Source: Bacteroidota bacterium
GTDB taxonomy: Bacteria; Bacteroidota; Bacteroidia; Bacteroidales; FEN-979
Length of the DNA: 64,000 nucleotides
Assembly: GCA_026391735.1 (NCBI GenBank)
Contig: JAPLDL010000004.1
Coordinates: forward strand, 1 to 64,000
Direction of reading: 5' to 3'
Under the pieces are notes generated by a model that saw only the letters and a list, made by a program, of their open reading frames with translations, did not search any database and had not been told where the DNA came from. This document shows, piece by piece, positions 54,137 through 62,914 of this stretch; position 1 is the first letter of the stretch; each line of letters starts with the position of its first letter. Both the position numbers and the translations under genes were made by a program.

Positions 54137-54316
54137 ATGGCTGAATTGCAGAAAATGTTAACAATGAAAGAGGTTTGCGGATATTTCCGCATATCCAGAC
54201 CGACCCTGCATGCATGGTTGAAGAGAGGTTTACGGTCCTACAAAATTGCAAACTCACAGAGACGGTTCACAGAGAGTGACGTTCAGGAATTTATTGATCT
54301 TGGAAAACAAAACTGA
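54137..54316 (+). CDS. Small excisionase-like HTH protein
   Basis: A 59-residue protein: MAELQKMLTMKEVCGYF, then RISRPTLHAWLKRGL and RRFTESDVQEFIDLGKQN. This is a complete DNA-binding domain of the HTH_17/excisionase type. It is the first gene of the rightward set, ahead of the winged-helix and polymerase-like genes, and may be the excisionase or the regulator of that set. Confidence 0.75.
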   Translation: MAELQKMLTMKEVCGYFRISRPTLHAWLKRGLRSYKIANSQRRFTESDVQEFIDLGKQN

Positions 54317-54378
54317 GGCCACGGGTACGCAAAATCAAAGTTCCGGCAAGCTGTCACCCCCCGCCAAACAAGCATCAG

Positions 54379-54732
54379 ATGGACTTATTTGACCCTATTA
54401 AAGATTTTACAGCCGCCTTCGGGTGCGCCCTGCTCGCTACAAATGACCTGAGGGGGCACTGCAAGAGGTACGACATGTTTTTGCTTCTTACTGTTCGGGC
54501 AGTATCGGGCGGATGGAGGGAGGTCAGGCAATGCCAGATCAAGTCTTTTTTCAGGAATTGGCCCCAGCATACCTTAAATAACGGCCTCAGGCGATTAGCC
54601 GCAAATGGTTTTTTAAATCGAAACGTAGTAAGCAGAAGAGAGGTTTGGTATACAATCTCTGAGAAAGGCGAAGATTTGATAAAAGACATTGAAAGCCTTT
54701 CCCGGAGGTACTTAAAGAAATATGCAAGATGA
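54379..54732 (+). CDS. Winged-helix-like protein of the element
   Basis: The 117 residues include a pattern consistent with a winged helix: KSFFRNWPQHTLNNGLRRLAANGFLNR, then a basic hairpin VVSRREVWYTISEKGEDL and a C-terminal helix. This recalls MarR/PadR-like domains. It overlaps the polymerase-like gene by 4 bp (ATGA), so the two proteins are probably made together. It may be a replication initiator accessory or a repressor. Confidence 0.6.
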   Translation: MDLFDPIKDFTAAFGCALLATNDLRGHCKRYDMFLLLTVRAVSGGWREVRQCQIKSFFRNWPQHTLNNGLRRLAANGFLNRNVVSRREVWYTISEKGEDLIKDIESLSRRYLKKYAR

Positions 54733-56222
54733 AGGTATTATTTCCAGAAAATCTAAACCTTAAACAACTGCTCGAAGAAAATCCACCGGGATTTAACTAT
54801 AAAGAGGATAAGTTTTACTATATCATTGGTTTGATTTGGAAGCAGAAGGAAAAGAATGATAAACTAATAAATAGAAAGCTTGTTCCTATTTGCGCCAAAC
54901 TGCTTCAGGGCGTAATCAAGGACTATCATCAATATTTAAAATACCTGCTTGATAATGATGTGCTTAGGACTGATGGGCAATATATACCCGAATTCCGTTC
55001 TTGCCACTTTGGGTTTGGCGAAAAATATATTAATCAGCCTGTAAACTACCATGAAATTAAGGATTATTGCTTACTGAAAAACTTAACTAAAAGATATGAT
55101 CAGTTGAATAACAAAAAGCGTACATCTCTCCCTTATGCAGATAAGCAGAAAAAATTCGGGATTGATTCTGAGGCTTTCGAGAAGATTAGGCGAAGGTTAG
55201 AGGTAGCCCAGGTACACGGATGGACAAAGGCCATTAATCGGAATAATTTCAAATTATCAAACCTCTTGGCAATAGAAGAACATAACGACTTGGGTAGTTG
55301 CGATACGACATCGGGCCGTTTTCATGGTCCACTTACAAGACAACCAAGAGGATGTAGGAGGTTCAATACCTACAATGGCGAAAAAAATTTAGTAGCGATT
55401 GACATGAAAAGTGCGCAACCGTTATTATATGCTCTCCTGTTTGATCCGGAATTTTATGACCCAACATACAGCGGAGATAAATTCACATTAGCCAAAATAT
55501 TTTACGCAAGCGATCAATGGAAAGCAAGAATTCAAAAAACGATTAAGAATCTCTTTACAGGAAATGAAACGTACTCCTCGAAACCTTGGGAATACGATTC
55601 AACAGTATCTTCAGTTATTCCCTTAGGTAAGGAAGAAGCCAGCCCAAAGTCGGGATATGGACAGGATACAAGGCTACCTCATATCCCTCCTCCCATTATG
55701 ATACCGGAATCTGAGCTTTCGCCCGTCATTTCTGGATTTTCTGAATTTCTTAGCGATCCGGTCAATATTGACAGCCTAAACCGTTACAAGACAGAGGTAA
55801 GCTCGGGTAATTTCTGGAACTACTATATGGAAGAATATGAGAAGCGAACCGGGCGTAGCTTCAAGACGAAAAAACAAGCTAAGAATTTTTTCTGGCATAT
55901 GATTTATTCCCGTCCAGAAAATAAAGAGAGGGCCAAGGAAATAACCTTTCAAATATTCCCGCATTTAAGACTATTGGAGAGGTTTAAAACTATTAACCAT
56001 GCTACCCTGCCAATACTGATGCAAACGATTGAATCAAACCTGTTTTTGAATCATATATGCCTTAGGCTTTATACTGAGTATCCAGCAATAGACTTTTACA
56101 CTATACACGACTGTATTGTTTGCCATGAAGAACATAGGGAGGTTGCAGAACGAATGATCTTGTCAGAGACCACAAAATTTATTGGACTTACACCGGCTGT
56201 AAGCATGGAATATTTAAAATAA
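54729..56222 (+). CDS. Divergent family-A DNA polymerase-like protein
   Basis: I see the order of motifs of a PolA palm and fingers in this 497-residue protein. TSGRFHGPLTRQPRGCRR resembles the TGRLSS..LQNIP region before motif A. VAIDMKSAQPLL resembles motif A, with D225 as catalytic Asp and Q230 at the place of the steric-gate Glu. KKQAKNFFWHMIYS matches the O helix of motif B (K381, K385, W389, Y393). TIHDCIVCHEE resembles motif C (H460, D461). The region between A and B carries a low-complexity Ser/Pro insertion. There is no 5' nuclease or 3'-5' exonuclease domain. It may replicate or prime the element. Activity is inferred from motifs only. Confidence 0.6.
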   Translation: MKVLFPENLNLKQLLEENPPGFNYKEDKFYYIIGLIWKQKEKNDKLINRKLVPICAKLLQGVIKDYHQYLKYLLDNDVLRTDGQYIPEFRSCHFGFGEKYINQPVNYHEIKDYCLLKNLTKRYDQLNNKKRTSLPYADKQKKFGIDSEAFEKIRRRLEVAQVHGWTKAINRNNFKLSNLLAIEEHNDLGSCDTTSGRFHGPLTRQPRGCRRFNTYNGEKNLVAIDMKSAQPLLYALLFDPEFYDPTYSGDKFTLAKIFYASDQWKARIQKTIKNLFTGNETYSSKPWEYDSTVSSVIPLGKEEASPKSGYGQDTRLPHIPPPIMIPESELSPVISGFSEFLSDPVNIDSLNRYKTEVSSGNFWNYYMEEYEKRTGRSFKTKKQAKNFFWHMIYSRPENKERAKEITFQIFPHLRLLERFKTINHATLPILMQTIESNLFLNHICLRLYTEYPAIDFYTIHDCIVCHEEHREVAERMILSETTKFIGLTPAVSMEYLK

Positions 56223-56327
56223 TAGAATGACCCAAAGAAAGGAAGTAACGAAAATGTAAACAAGCCCAGCCTATAGAAGAAGAGAGAGAGACGGCATAGA
56301 ACCTATTATCAAATTAAAATTAATACA

Positions 56328-57068
56328 ATGTCATCTTTCAAAGAATTAAGAACTACTCGCCTTGGAGATATAGGTGAAAAACTGCTATTCGATAAACTTA
56401 AAAAAAAAGGATATGTACGGTTTGGGCCCGAAAACGGGCCACACTTAGCAGACGGCTTAGTGATTAGGGAACAATCTGACGGGATACACAAACGAAAATT
56501 TGTAATTATTGAGGTTAAAACCTACCCTCATCGTGATCTCTACGCCGATACTGGAATTGATGCAAAGGATTACAATACATATAGAGAATTAAAAAGTGAT
56601 ACCGGGCTTGATCTATATATTTACTTTGTGGATATAAAAGAGGGACGTATTTATTTTGGTGAAATTGACAAACTTTCCAAACCTTGCACTCTACCGCACG
56701 GAGAAAAAATCTTAACTTACCCCATAAAGAAGGGCGGGAAGATTTACTTTCCTCTCAGTAATACTACGCATTTCCGTAATTTAACAAAGGGCGATATCAA
56801 AGAATTAGAAAGTCTTAATATAGCCAAGAATAGCGGGTCTAATAACGTCCAGGCCTCGCCAATTCAACAGATTACGGCAAAATCAAACCGGGATATAGTA
56901 TTCTTGCTTAAAACAGCATCAAGGATAAGGCAAAGAGCAAACAGCAAGGCGGGATCGAAGCCTCAGGGAATCCTAAAAAACATTCCTTCTTTTAAAAGCC
57001 GGGCTTCTGCTAATTGCAATAAGAGGCGTGCAACTGTGCAAGCTTCTTATCGTAATCCAGCATTTTAA
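56328..57068 (+). CDS. PD-(D/E)XK nuclease-like protein of the element
   Basis: The N-terminal 120 residues have the order of a PD-(D/E)XK core: a helix with E17 (DIGEKLLFDKL), D42 in HLADGLVI, E62 and K64 in IIEVKTY. Holliday-junction resolvases and restriction-type nucleases share this pattern. The C-terminal part (after about 170) is basic and low-complexity. The gene follows the polymerase-like gene by about 100 bp, so a shared role in copying or resolving element DNA is plausible. Its end overlaps the antiparallel small gene next to it. Confidence 0.6.
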   Translation: MSSFKELRTTRLGDIGEKLLFDKLKKKGYVRFGPENGPHLADGLVIREQSDGIHKRKFVIIEVKTYPHRDLYADTGIDAKDYNTYRELKSDTGLDLYIYFVDIKEGRIYFGEIDKLSKPCTLPHGEKILTYPIKKGGKIYFPLSNTTHFRNLTKGDIKELESLNIAKNSGSNNVQASPIQQITAKSNRDIVFLLKTASRIRQRANSKAGSKPQGILKNIPSFKSRASANCNKRRATVQASYRNPAF

Positions 57069-57228
57069 TTTTATAGGCTGAAATAACTTGCAAAATACCG
57101 TCCGCAACTTCACGGGAGGGCGGATCGGTTTGAATCCTATCTAACAGGCTATTAATCTCTCTGTCCTTCTTTTCGGTTAAAAGATACAAGTCTTTGTTTT
57201 CTTTGGTTAATTCATTAAAGGCTCTCAT
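57010..57228 (-). CDS. Small coiled-coil protein, unknown
   Basis: The 72 residues are almost fully helical with heptad spacing of Leu/Ile (ELTKENKDLYLLTEKKDREINSLLDRI). It overlaps the end of the nuclease-like gene by 59 bp on the other strand, which lowers confidence. It lies upstream of, and in the same direction as, the integrase gene. Confidence 0.45.
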   Translation of the reverse strand: MRAFNELTKENKDLYLLTEKKDREINSLLDRIQTDPPSREVADGILQVISAYKIKMLDYDKKLAQLHASYCN

Positions 57229-57307
57229 GGGTTTGGTTTAAGTGCTTAATTGTACTATATAGATAAATTAAATGTATATATTAAATGATTTGGGTTCTTT
57301 TCATTCT

Positions 57308-58636
57308 TTAATTCTGTAAGCGACTGGCAAGGTTCTTCATGGTAAATTTTCCCATAGCATCTCGTTTCATATCCATGTTCACATTATAATAATTTTCCAT
57401 CATTTTATGGTCTGAATGGCCTGTCATTCCCATGGTTATTTCTGACCGCACCTCCAGCCACATGTTAAATTGTACAAAAGTTTTCCGCCCTGAATGGGTA
57501 GATATTAATTTATATTTTGGTATCTCTTCTTCAATCCGTTTATTTCTGACATGTCGAATCCGAATCTTTATGTCTGTTATTCCAGCATCCTTGGCAAGTT
57601 CTTTTAGTGCCTTGTTTGTTTTTTGATTAGAAATAGCAGGGAAGGCCATCTCAAAGCCTTTTTCGTTATGGTTGGGTGAATCCTTGTACTTCATTAAAAT
57701 CTCACGGCTGAAGTCGTTAAATGGGACCATTGACCGCTCTCCTGTCTTGATAGATAAGTAATTAAGGTATCCCTGATTAAAGTTAATGTCAGACTTTTTA
57801 AGATTGGCAATATCTGAGAATCGTAAACCTGTGGTACAAGCAAGAATTAAATAATCCTTTGCTCTCTGATGGCCTTCTAACTTAGGAATATAATTGTACA
57901 GGGTTATAAATTCTTTAATCTCCAAAGCTATTAAGGCTTGATCGGTTTTCTCTTTTTTCTGACCGGAAACAAGTTTACAGCTTTTTCTGAAGTCCGGTTT
58001 CTTGTTATAACCTTTATCCTCTGCCCATATAAGGAAAGATTTAATAAAACTTAAATTCTTTCTAACATAGGAATTGATAAACTTTTTGTCGTCAAAATAG
58101 AAGTCGATAAGTTTTTTAAAAAATGTTTCGTCCATTCCGTCAAAGGATAGAGCAATATGGGTTTTCTTGCCAAACTCTTCAAGGTGACTTTTGATTGTTT
58201 CGAATTTAGTCACAGTTCCGGAGGCCCAAACCTTTTTATTTTCTTCAATATATTCATCAAAACAAGGGAAGAAGGTCAATACGGATTGCTGGTTTTTTCC
58301 CAGCTTGCCCGCTATATATTGTGATGTTATGAGATTGTTTTTTTCCCACGCATTATAACAAATAATTTCCAGCTCTGTTTTTAAATCCTTTAGTAATTTA
58401 TTGATCCTTGCGGAATGAACATATCCAGCTTTAATCTTTTGCTTGTCAGCATCCCAATAATCGGAATCAATCCTATGGCCTGTGAAGGATTTATATCGCC
58501 CTCCGAAACTTACAGAGAAAATGATAGGTACATCCACGGTAATTAACTTGCCTTCCTTATCTTTGCGATGTTCAAGGTAAAAGTTTACCCTTGGTGTACG
58601 GACGGCCTTGCGCTGATTTTTAAAAAGTGCTACCAT
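57308..58636 (-). CDS. Tyrosine recombinase (integrase) of the element
   Basis: The 442-residue site-specific recombinase has an N-terminal arm-binding part, a SAM-like core-binding domain (about 110-215) and a catalytic domain. Catalytic residues are the Arg in CTTGLRFSDIA, the HxxR in HSGRKTF, the later His in GHSDHKMMENYY and the nucleophile Tyr in that last segment. It is typical of integrases of Bacteroidota transposons and islands. It sits next to the right attachment site and should catalyse integration into tRNA-Ser. Confidence 0.93.
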   Translation of the reverse strand: MVALFKNQRKAVRTPRVNFYLEHRKDKEGKLITVDVPIIFSVSFGGRYKSFTGHRIDSDYWDADKQKIKAGYVHSARINKLLKDLKTELEIICYNAWEKNNLITSQYIAGKLGKNQQSVLTFFPCFDEYIEENKKVWASGTVTKFETIKSHLEEFGKKTHIALSFDGMDETFFKKLIDFYFDDKKFINSYVRKNLSFIKSFLIWAEDKGYNKKPDFRKSCKLVSGQKKEKTDQALIALEIKEFITLYNYIPKLEGHQRAKDYLILACTTGLRFSDIANLKKSDINFNQGYLNYLSIKTGERSMVPFNDFSREILMKYKDSPNHNEKGFEMAFPAISNQKTNKALKELAKDAGITDIKIRIRHVRNKRIEEEIPKYKLISTHSGRKTFVQFNMWLEVRSEITMGMTGHSDHKMMENYYNVNMDMKRDAMGKFTMKNLASRLQN

Positions 58637-58653
58637 AATCGTTTCTATTTGCG

Positions 58654-58672
58654 TACAAATCTACACACAAAA
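58654..58672 (+). repeat. Candidate integrase arm-type site, right
   Basis: TACAAATCTACACACAAAA, a 17-of-19 match to the left site, lies just upstream of the integrase start. Integrase bound here could also regulate its own gene. Confidence 0.5.
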
Positions 58673-58798
58673 TAGGGTAAATGCAAGTGATTTTGAATAA
58701 ATGTTTATAAATATATCTGAATATGGAAAGTCCAGCGGAATCAAAGGTTTGAATATAGGTGAATGTCGGTGAACCCTATCAATACAGGTCTTTTGAGA

Positions 58799-58814
58799 CC
58801 CTCTCTCTCCGCCA
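58799..58814. other. Right attachment site (attR)
   Basis: An exact copy of the last 16 bases of tRNA-Ser with CCA, outside any intact tRNA. It marks the right end of the element. Confidence 0.88.
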
Positions 58815-58823
58815 AAGGTCAGA

Positions 58824-58848
58824 AAAACGCCGCGAATAGCGGCGTTTT
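58824..58848 (+). terminator. Rho-independent terminator, probably the original tRNA-Ser terminator
   Basis: Ten-base arms AAAACGCCGC and GCGGCGTTTT enclose a five-base loop. It lies 10 bp after attR. Before insertion it would have been the same distance behind the tRNA-Ser gene. Confidence 0.85.
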
Positions 58849-58918
58849 CAATTTCCAGCAGAACGAAAGCTTGCTTTCAGTTCTGACGGAAATTGAAAAC
58901 AAAGGAAACGAAGTTTCC
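58844..58918. repeat. Long imperfect hairpin and a second short hairpin
   Basis: GTTTTCAATTTCC (58844-58856) pairs with GGAAATTGAAAAC (58888-58900). Inside it CAGAAC and GAAAGC pair with GCTTTC and GTTCTG with one bulge, giving a stem of about 25 pairs. GGAAAC-GAA-GTTTCC follows. The structure is not part of a gene I recognise. Confidence 0.8.
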
Positions 58919-58950
58919 GGGTTTTCTGAGGTTTGATGCTCCCCCTTAAC

Positions 58951-59010
58951 GGGATCATGAGCGCAGAGAATAATCCCTTAGGTGGGATCATGAGCGCAGT
59001 GAATAATCCC
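58951..59010. repeat. Two copies of a 27-base repeat with inverted ends
   Basis: Copies at 58951-58977 and 58984-59010 differ at one base, and each starts GGGAT and ends ATCCC. They lie between the hairpins and the ABC-F stop codon. The 384 bp from the integrase start to the ABC-F gene therefore hold attR, a terminator, hairpins and this repeat, and no gene. Confidence 0.85.
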
Positions 59011-59019
59011 GTTTGTATT

Positions 59020-60627
59020 TTACGGCTCTTTCATGACCAGATAGCTGTGAATATCTCCCGGATGTTCCTTTACCCGTTTATTGCCGAATGAATATATTTT
59101 AGAAACCAGTCCATGCAGGAAATCACGGTCATGTGAGACGAGAATCATCGTGCCATCGTAATTCATCAGTGCATTCTTGAGTATATCTTTTGTACGCATG
59201 TCAAGATGATTGGTAGGCTCATCGAGGATTAGCAGGTTTACCGGTTCAAGCAAGAGTTTGATCATTGCTAGTCGGGTGCACTCACCTCCGGACAGGACTT
59301 TCACTTTCTTGTTCCAGTCATCGCCTCCGAACATGAAAGCACCAAGCAAATCCTTGATCCTGGCGCGGATATCTCCTTTGGCAACATCGTCGATAGTTTC
59401 AAATACCGTAATTTCCCCGTTAAGCAGGGATGCCTCATTTTGAGCGAAATAACCTATCATTGTGTTGTGGCCTATGGTCACTTTGCCATCATAAGAAGTT
59501 TGTCCCATCAGTATTTTTACAAGGGTTGACTTGCCTTCCCCGTTTTTACCGACAAATGCAACCCTTTCCCCCCTCTGTATGCTGAATGAGGCATCTGAAA
59601 AGACAACGTGATTACTGTAAGTTTTGGAAACACTTTCAAGGATAACTGGGTAGCTCCCCGAGCGGGGAGAAGGAGGGAACCTGAGTCGGAGCGCAGAGGT
59701 GTCTTCTTCATCTATTTCGACCAGGGTCATCTTTTCGAGCATCTTCACACGTGACTGTACCTGGTTGGTCTTCGAAAAAGTTCCCCTGAACCTTTCTATA
59801 AAATCCTTGTTCTCGGCAATGAATTTCTGTTGTTCGTCAAATTGTTTCTGCTGCTGTTGACGCCTTTCCATCCGCAGTCCCAGGTAGGTTGAATAATTCA
59901 CTTTATAGTCATATATCCTTCCCAGAGTTAATTCAATCGTCCGGGTAGTGATGTTATCCACAAAAGCCCGGTCGTGTGAAATGACAATCACGGCTTTGGC
60001 ACTGTTAATAAGGAAATTCTCAAACCACTGAATGGATTCGATATCCATATGATTGGTCGGTTCATCAAGAAGGATCAGGTCGGGTTTCCTCAGAAGGATC
60101 TTGGCCAGTTCAATGCGCATGCGCCAGCCACCGCTGAACTCACCGGTGGGCCGGCTGAAATCTTCACGGAGAAATCCCAGACCAAGCAATATTTTCTCGA
60201 TTTCGGCATCGAAATTGGTTTCTGCCATGGAATAGTATTTTTCGCTCAGAGAGGAAACCTTTTCGATCAGTTCATAATAACTGTCAGACTCATAATCGTC
60301 GCGGGTTGAAAGTTGTTGGTTCAGTTCACTGATTTCATATTCCATGCCCCGGGTTTCGGCAAAGGCCTGGCCAGCCTCTTCAAATACCGTTCGGCTGTCG
60401 ACTGTAAGCAGGTGCTGTGGCAGGTATGCTATCACCGCGTCCCTGGGAGCAGTTACCTTACCCCGGGTAGGTGTTTTGTTACCTGCAATTATTTTAAGAA
60501 GGGTTGATTTGCCTGCGCCGTTCTTACCCATAAGCGCGATCCTGTCCTTATCGTTGATCGCGAAAGAGATGTCTTTGAAAAGTGTAGTCCCGCCAAATTC
60601 CACAGTAAGCCCGTCAACCGAAATCAT
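59020..60627 (-). CDS. ABC-F family ATPase (ribosome-associated)
   Basis: Two ATPase cassettes without membrane parts, 535 residues. The first has Walker A GKNGAGKST, signature FSGGWRMR and Walker B LILLDEPTNHMD. The second has GKNGEGKST, LSGGECTR and LLILDEPTNHLD. The linker (about 240-310) is rich in Gln/Arg/Lys and is where ABC-F proteins touch the P-site tRNA. It is closest in layout to EttA/YbiT-type housekeeping factors that rescue or gate stalled ribosomes, and it is not obviously a resistance protein. Confidence 0.93.
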   Translation of the reverse strand: MISVDGLTVEFGGTTLFKDISFAINDKDRIALMGKNGAGKSTLLKIIAGNKTPTRGKVTAPRDAVIAYLPQHLLTVDSRTVFEEAGQAFAETRGMEYEISELNQQLSTRDDYESDSYYELIEKVSSLSEKYYSMAETNFDAEIEKILLGLGFLREDFSRPTGEFSGGWRMRIELAKILLRKPDLILLDEPTNHMDIESIQWFENFLINSAKAVIVISHDRAFVDNITTRTIELTLGRIYDYKVNYSTYLGLRMERRQQQQKQFDEQQKFIAENKDFIERFRGTFSKTNQVQSRVKMLEKMTLVEIDEEDTSALRLRFPPSPRSGSYPVILESVSKTYSNHVVFSDASFSIQRGERVAFVGKNGEGKSTLVKILMGQTSYDGKVTIGHNTMIGYFAQNEASLLNGEITVFETIDDVAKGDIRARIKDLLGAFMFGGDDWNKKVKVLSGGECTRLAMIKLLLEPVNLLILDEPTNHLDMRTKDILKNALMNYDGTMILVSHDRDFLHGLVSKIYSFGNKRVKEHPGDIHSYLVMKEP

Positions 60628-60646
60628 CCATCAATTTTTTGAGGCG

Positions 60647-60654
60647 CAAAGATA
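60647..60654 (-). promoter_or_regulatory. Candidate -7 box for the ABC-F gene
   Basis: On the minus strand TATCTTTG matches TAnnTTTG, 19 bp upstream of the ATG. Confidence 0.4.
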
Positions 60655-60693
60655 CCTGATTTCGTACCTTTACCATGTGATTCTTCCCCGGGG

Positions 60694-61209
60694 ATGCTGA
60701 AAAAAAAATCAAATCTGTCTTTTATTGTTCTGTTAGCCTTTGCCTTATTTCTACCTGTTCAAGGGCAGAAGTCAAAGACTCCGGGTCCCGTGAAAACACA
60801 TTCAATGGTCGACAGGCAGGTGCTGGTTGGCTATGCAAAACAATACATGGGAATACCTTACTGCAATTCAAGCATGGACCCGAAAAAGGGCTTTGACTGC
60901 TCGGGGTATGTGAAATTTGTATTCGGTCATTTCGGGATAATCCTGCCGCGAAGTTCAAGGGAATATAAAGCATTAGGAACAGCTTTAAAACCAGATGAGT
61001 TCAAACTTGGCGACGTGCTTGTTTTTTATGGTTATAAAGACAGCAAACATATTGGTCACCTGGGTGTCATCTGCGAAGCGAACGGAATGAAATCAAAATT
61101 CATTCATGCTTCATCAGGAAAGGCAATGGGCGTTACCATCAGCAACCTTGGTTCACAGGGATACAAAAAACGGTTTTACAAATGCATTGATGTGATCAAA
61201 CAACAATAG
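60694..61209 (+). CDS. NlpC/P60 (C40) family cell-wall peptidase
   Basis: The 171-residue protein has a signal peptide (about 1-24) and one NlpC/P60 domain that cuts peptidoglycan stem peptides. The catalytic Cys is in GFDCSGYVKFVF. One His lies in KHIGHLGVI and the second polar residue in KFIHASSGKAMG. It acts in the periplasm. It is convergent with the L,D-transpeptidase gene, with 11 bp between them. Confidence 0.92.
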   Translation: MLKKKSNLSFIVLLAFALFLPVQGQKSKTPGPVKTHSMVDRQVLVGYAKQYMGIPYCNSSMDPKKGFDCSGYVKFVFGHFGIILPRSSREYKALGTALKPDEFKLGDVLVFYGYKDSKHIGHLGVICEANGMKSKFIHASSGKAMGVTISNLGSQGYKKRFYKCIDVIKQQ

Positions 61210-61220
61210 AGAGATTGTAG

Positions 61221-62822
61221 TCATTCACTGACCAGCAACTCAGCCAGGGCTGCATCTCTCTCATAAATATCATCATAAAAGTTGAGCTTTCCCTGCGGAT
61301 CAACCCAGGTAGTGAGGTAAGCAATATATACAGGGATCTTGTTTTTTAGCGAATAACTGGTTTCTTTCCCCGATTGCATGGCAGCGTCGATTTTTGCAGG
61401 GGTCCAGTTAGGATCATTCCTGAGGATCTCAATCGCAAAATCCCTGGGCTTCCCAACACGTATGCAGCCGTGGCTGAATGCCCTGCTTTCCTTTTCAAAC
61501 AGGCTTTTGGCAGGCGTGTCATGCATATAGATATCATTGGAGTTCGGGAATATGAACTTGACAAGCCCAAGTGAATTGTTCTTTCCCGGCTTCTGTCGCA
61601 CCTGGCCGTTATTCCATTCCATGTTATGGGATGCCAGGTAATTTTTATTCTTTTTCATTCCCGGTTTAACCTCATTATCGATGATGCTTTTCGGCAGGTT
61701 CCAGTAAGGGCTGAATACGATTAAGCTCAGCATCCCTGTGAAAATTACTGTCTTTGTAGTGTTCTTTCCGACCACCACCGGGGATTCAAATACACTTTTC
61801 CCTCCCCGGATAAAGTTCAGACGGAACGACGGGATATTAACCACGATATACTCTTTGGCTTTTGCAAATTCCGGAGAGATCCAGCGGCATCGTTCCATGT
61901 TTACGATGATCTGTCTGATCCGTTCTCCAACGGGGACGTTCATTGACCTGATGTGTTCGGGCCTTATATACATATCCTGGAGTTTCCCGTTATGAAGCTC
62001 GTAATCCGTTACAGCAATCAGCAATTCAGGATCATATTTTTCACTCTTGCTGTTGTGCTTCAGTTCCCCTGTAATAAACAGCCTTTCCCTTATTTGAAGG
62101 ATTGCTTTTGCCGAGTCTCCCGGCTTGTAAGACTTGACAGTGGGATCCAGGTCTATGGGTTTCCATCCGCCCTTTTTCTCAATTTCATGGTACTTTTGCA
62201 GAGCGTCCCGCAGTTTGTAATACTGGCTGAACAAAACACTGTCGTCTCGGTTGATAAGTGTCGGATCCGAAATGACAGAATCCAGTAAAGCGTTATAGGA
62301 CACCTGTTTGCGGGGAAGAAGCCAGCCCAAAGTGGTGGTGGTGGAATCATCCAGCCCTTTATAAACATTACCTGCATAAAATAGGTAAAGGTTGGTCAGC
62401 ATCAGTTCGGTTTCAACAGTTGAGAGGGAATTTTCCACGTCATTATCGAACACACCGTCAATTTTCTCATCGTATGGGAATTTGGAGGATACCCCCTCTG
62501 CTTCAAGGTCCTTGACCTTGCCATACAGCGTCTGGCCGAACTCAACAACCCCATGCTTGTTAAACCAGATATGGTTGAACCGGTGTTGCCTGTATACCAT
62601 TAACACTTCGTCTTGATATTTGCCAAGTTTGGGATAGTTACGATAAAAGTTGATCAGCAGGTTGCTGTCGAAAGGCATGTGGCTGTGCTGGTTAATAGCA
62701 CCGTGCAGTTCGATATCGCTGCCTTTTGCTGATTTCCTTTTCCAGGAAGACTTGCAGGAATTGCCGGCAAATACGAGGCAAAACCCAATGGCAATCAATG
62801 GTATGTAAATCTTTCTCATCAC
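61221..62822 (-). CDS. L,D-transpeptidase lipoprotein (YcbB type)
   Basis: The 533-residue protein is a lipoprotein (signal with Cys near residue 23 in AGNSCKSS). The N-terminal scaffold (about 60-220) and a peptidoglycan-binding-like segment (QIRERLFITGELK) precede the YkuD catalytic domain (about 320-500) with SHGCIRVGKPRDF, which holds the His and nucleophile Cys. It makes 3-3 cross-links in peptidoglycan or attaches proteins to it. Its size and layout match YcbB/LdtD and not the short YkuD enzymes. Confidence 0.92.
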   Translation of the reverse strand: MMRKIYIPLIAIGFCLVFAGNSCKSSWKRKSAKGSDIELHGAINQHSHMPFDSNLLINFYRNYPKLGKYQDEVLMVYRQHRFNHIWFNKHGVVEFGQTLYGKVKDLEAEGVSSKFPYDEKIDGVFDNDVENSLSTVETELMLTNLYLFYAGNVYKGLDDSTTTTLGWLLPRKQVSYNALLDSVISDPTLINRDDSVLFSQYYKLRDALQKYHEIEKKGGWKPIDLDPTVKSYKPGDSAKAILQIRERLFITGELKHNSKSEKYDPELLIAVTDYELHNGKLQDMYIRPEHIRSMNVPVGERIRQIIVNMERCRWISPEFAKAKEYIVVNIPSFRLNFIRGGKSVFESPVVVGKNTTKTVIFTGMLSLIVFSPYWNLPKSIIDNEVKPGMKKNKNYLASHNMEWNNGQVRQKPGKNNSLGLVKFIFPNSNDIYMHDTPAKSLFEKESRAFSHGCIRVGKPRDFAIEILRNDPNWTPAKIDAAMQSGKETSYSLKNKIPVYIAYLTTWVDPQGKLNFYDDIYERDAALAELLVSE

Positions 62823-62914
62823 AGCAAAGTTCTTTAAATTTTCGGTAACTGCAAATTCATCCCCACGATGCCGTCAGTATTAATAAATATTCTTTCAATC
62901 CTCTGAAAACACAG

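Noticed and set aside
54300..54392. 30-codon open frame starting with TTG between the HTH and winged-helix genes
   Set aside because: It overlaps both neighbours, starts with TTG, and has no recognisable sequence features.
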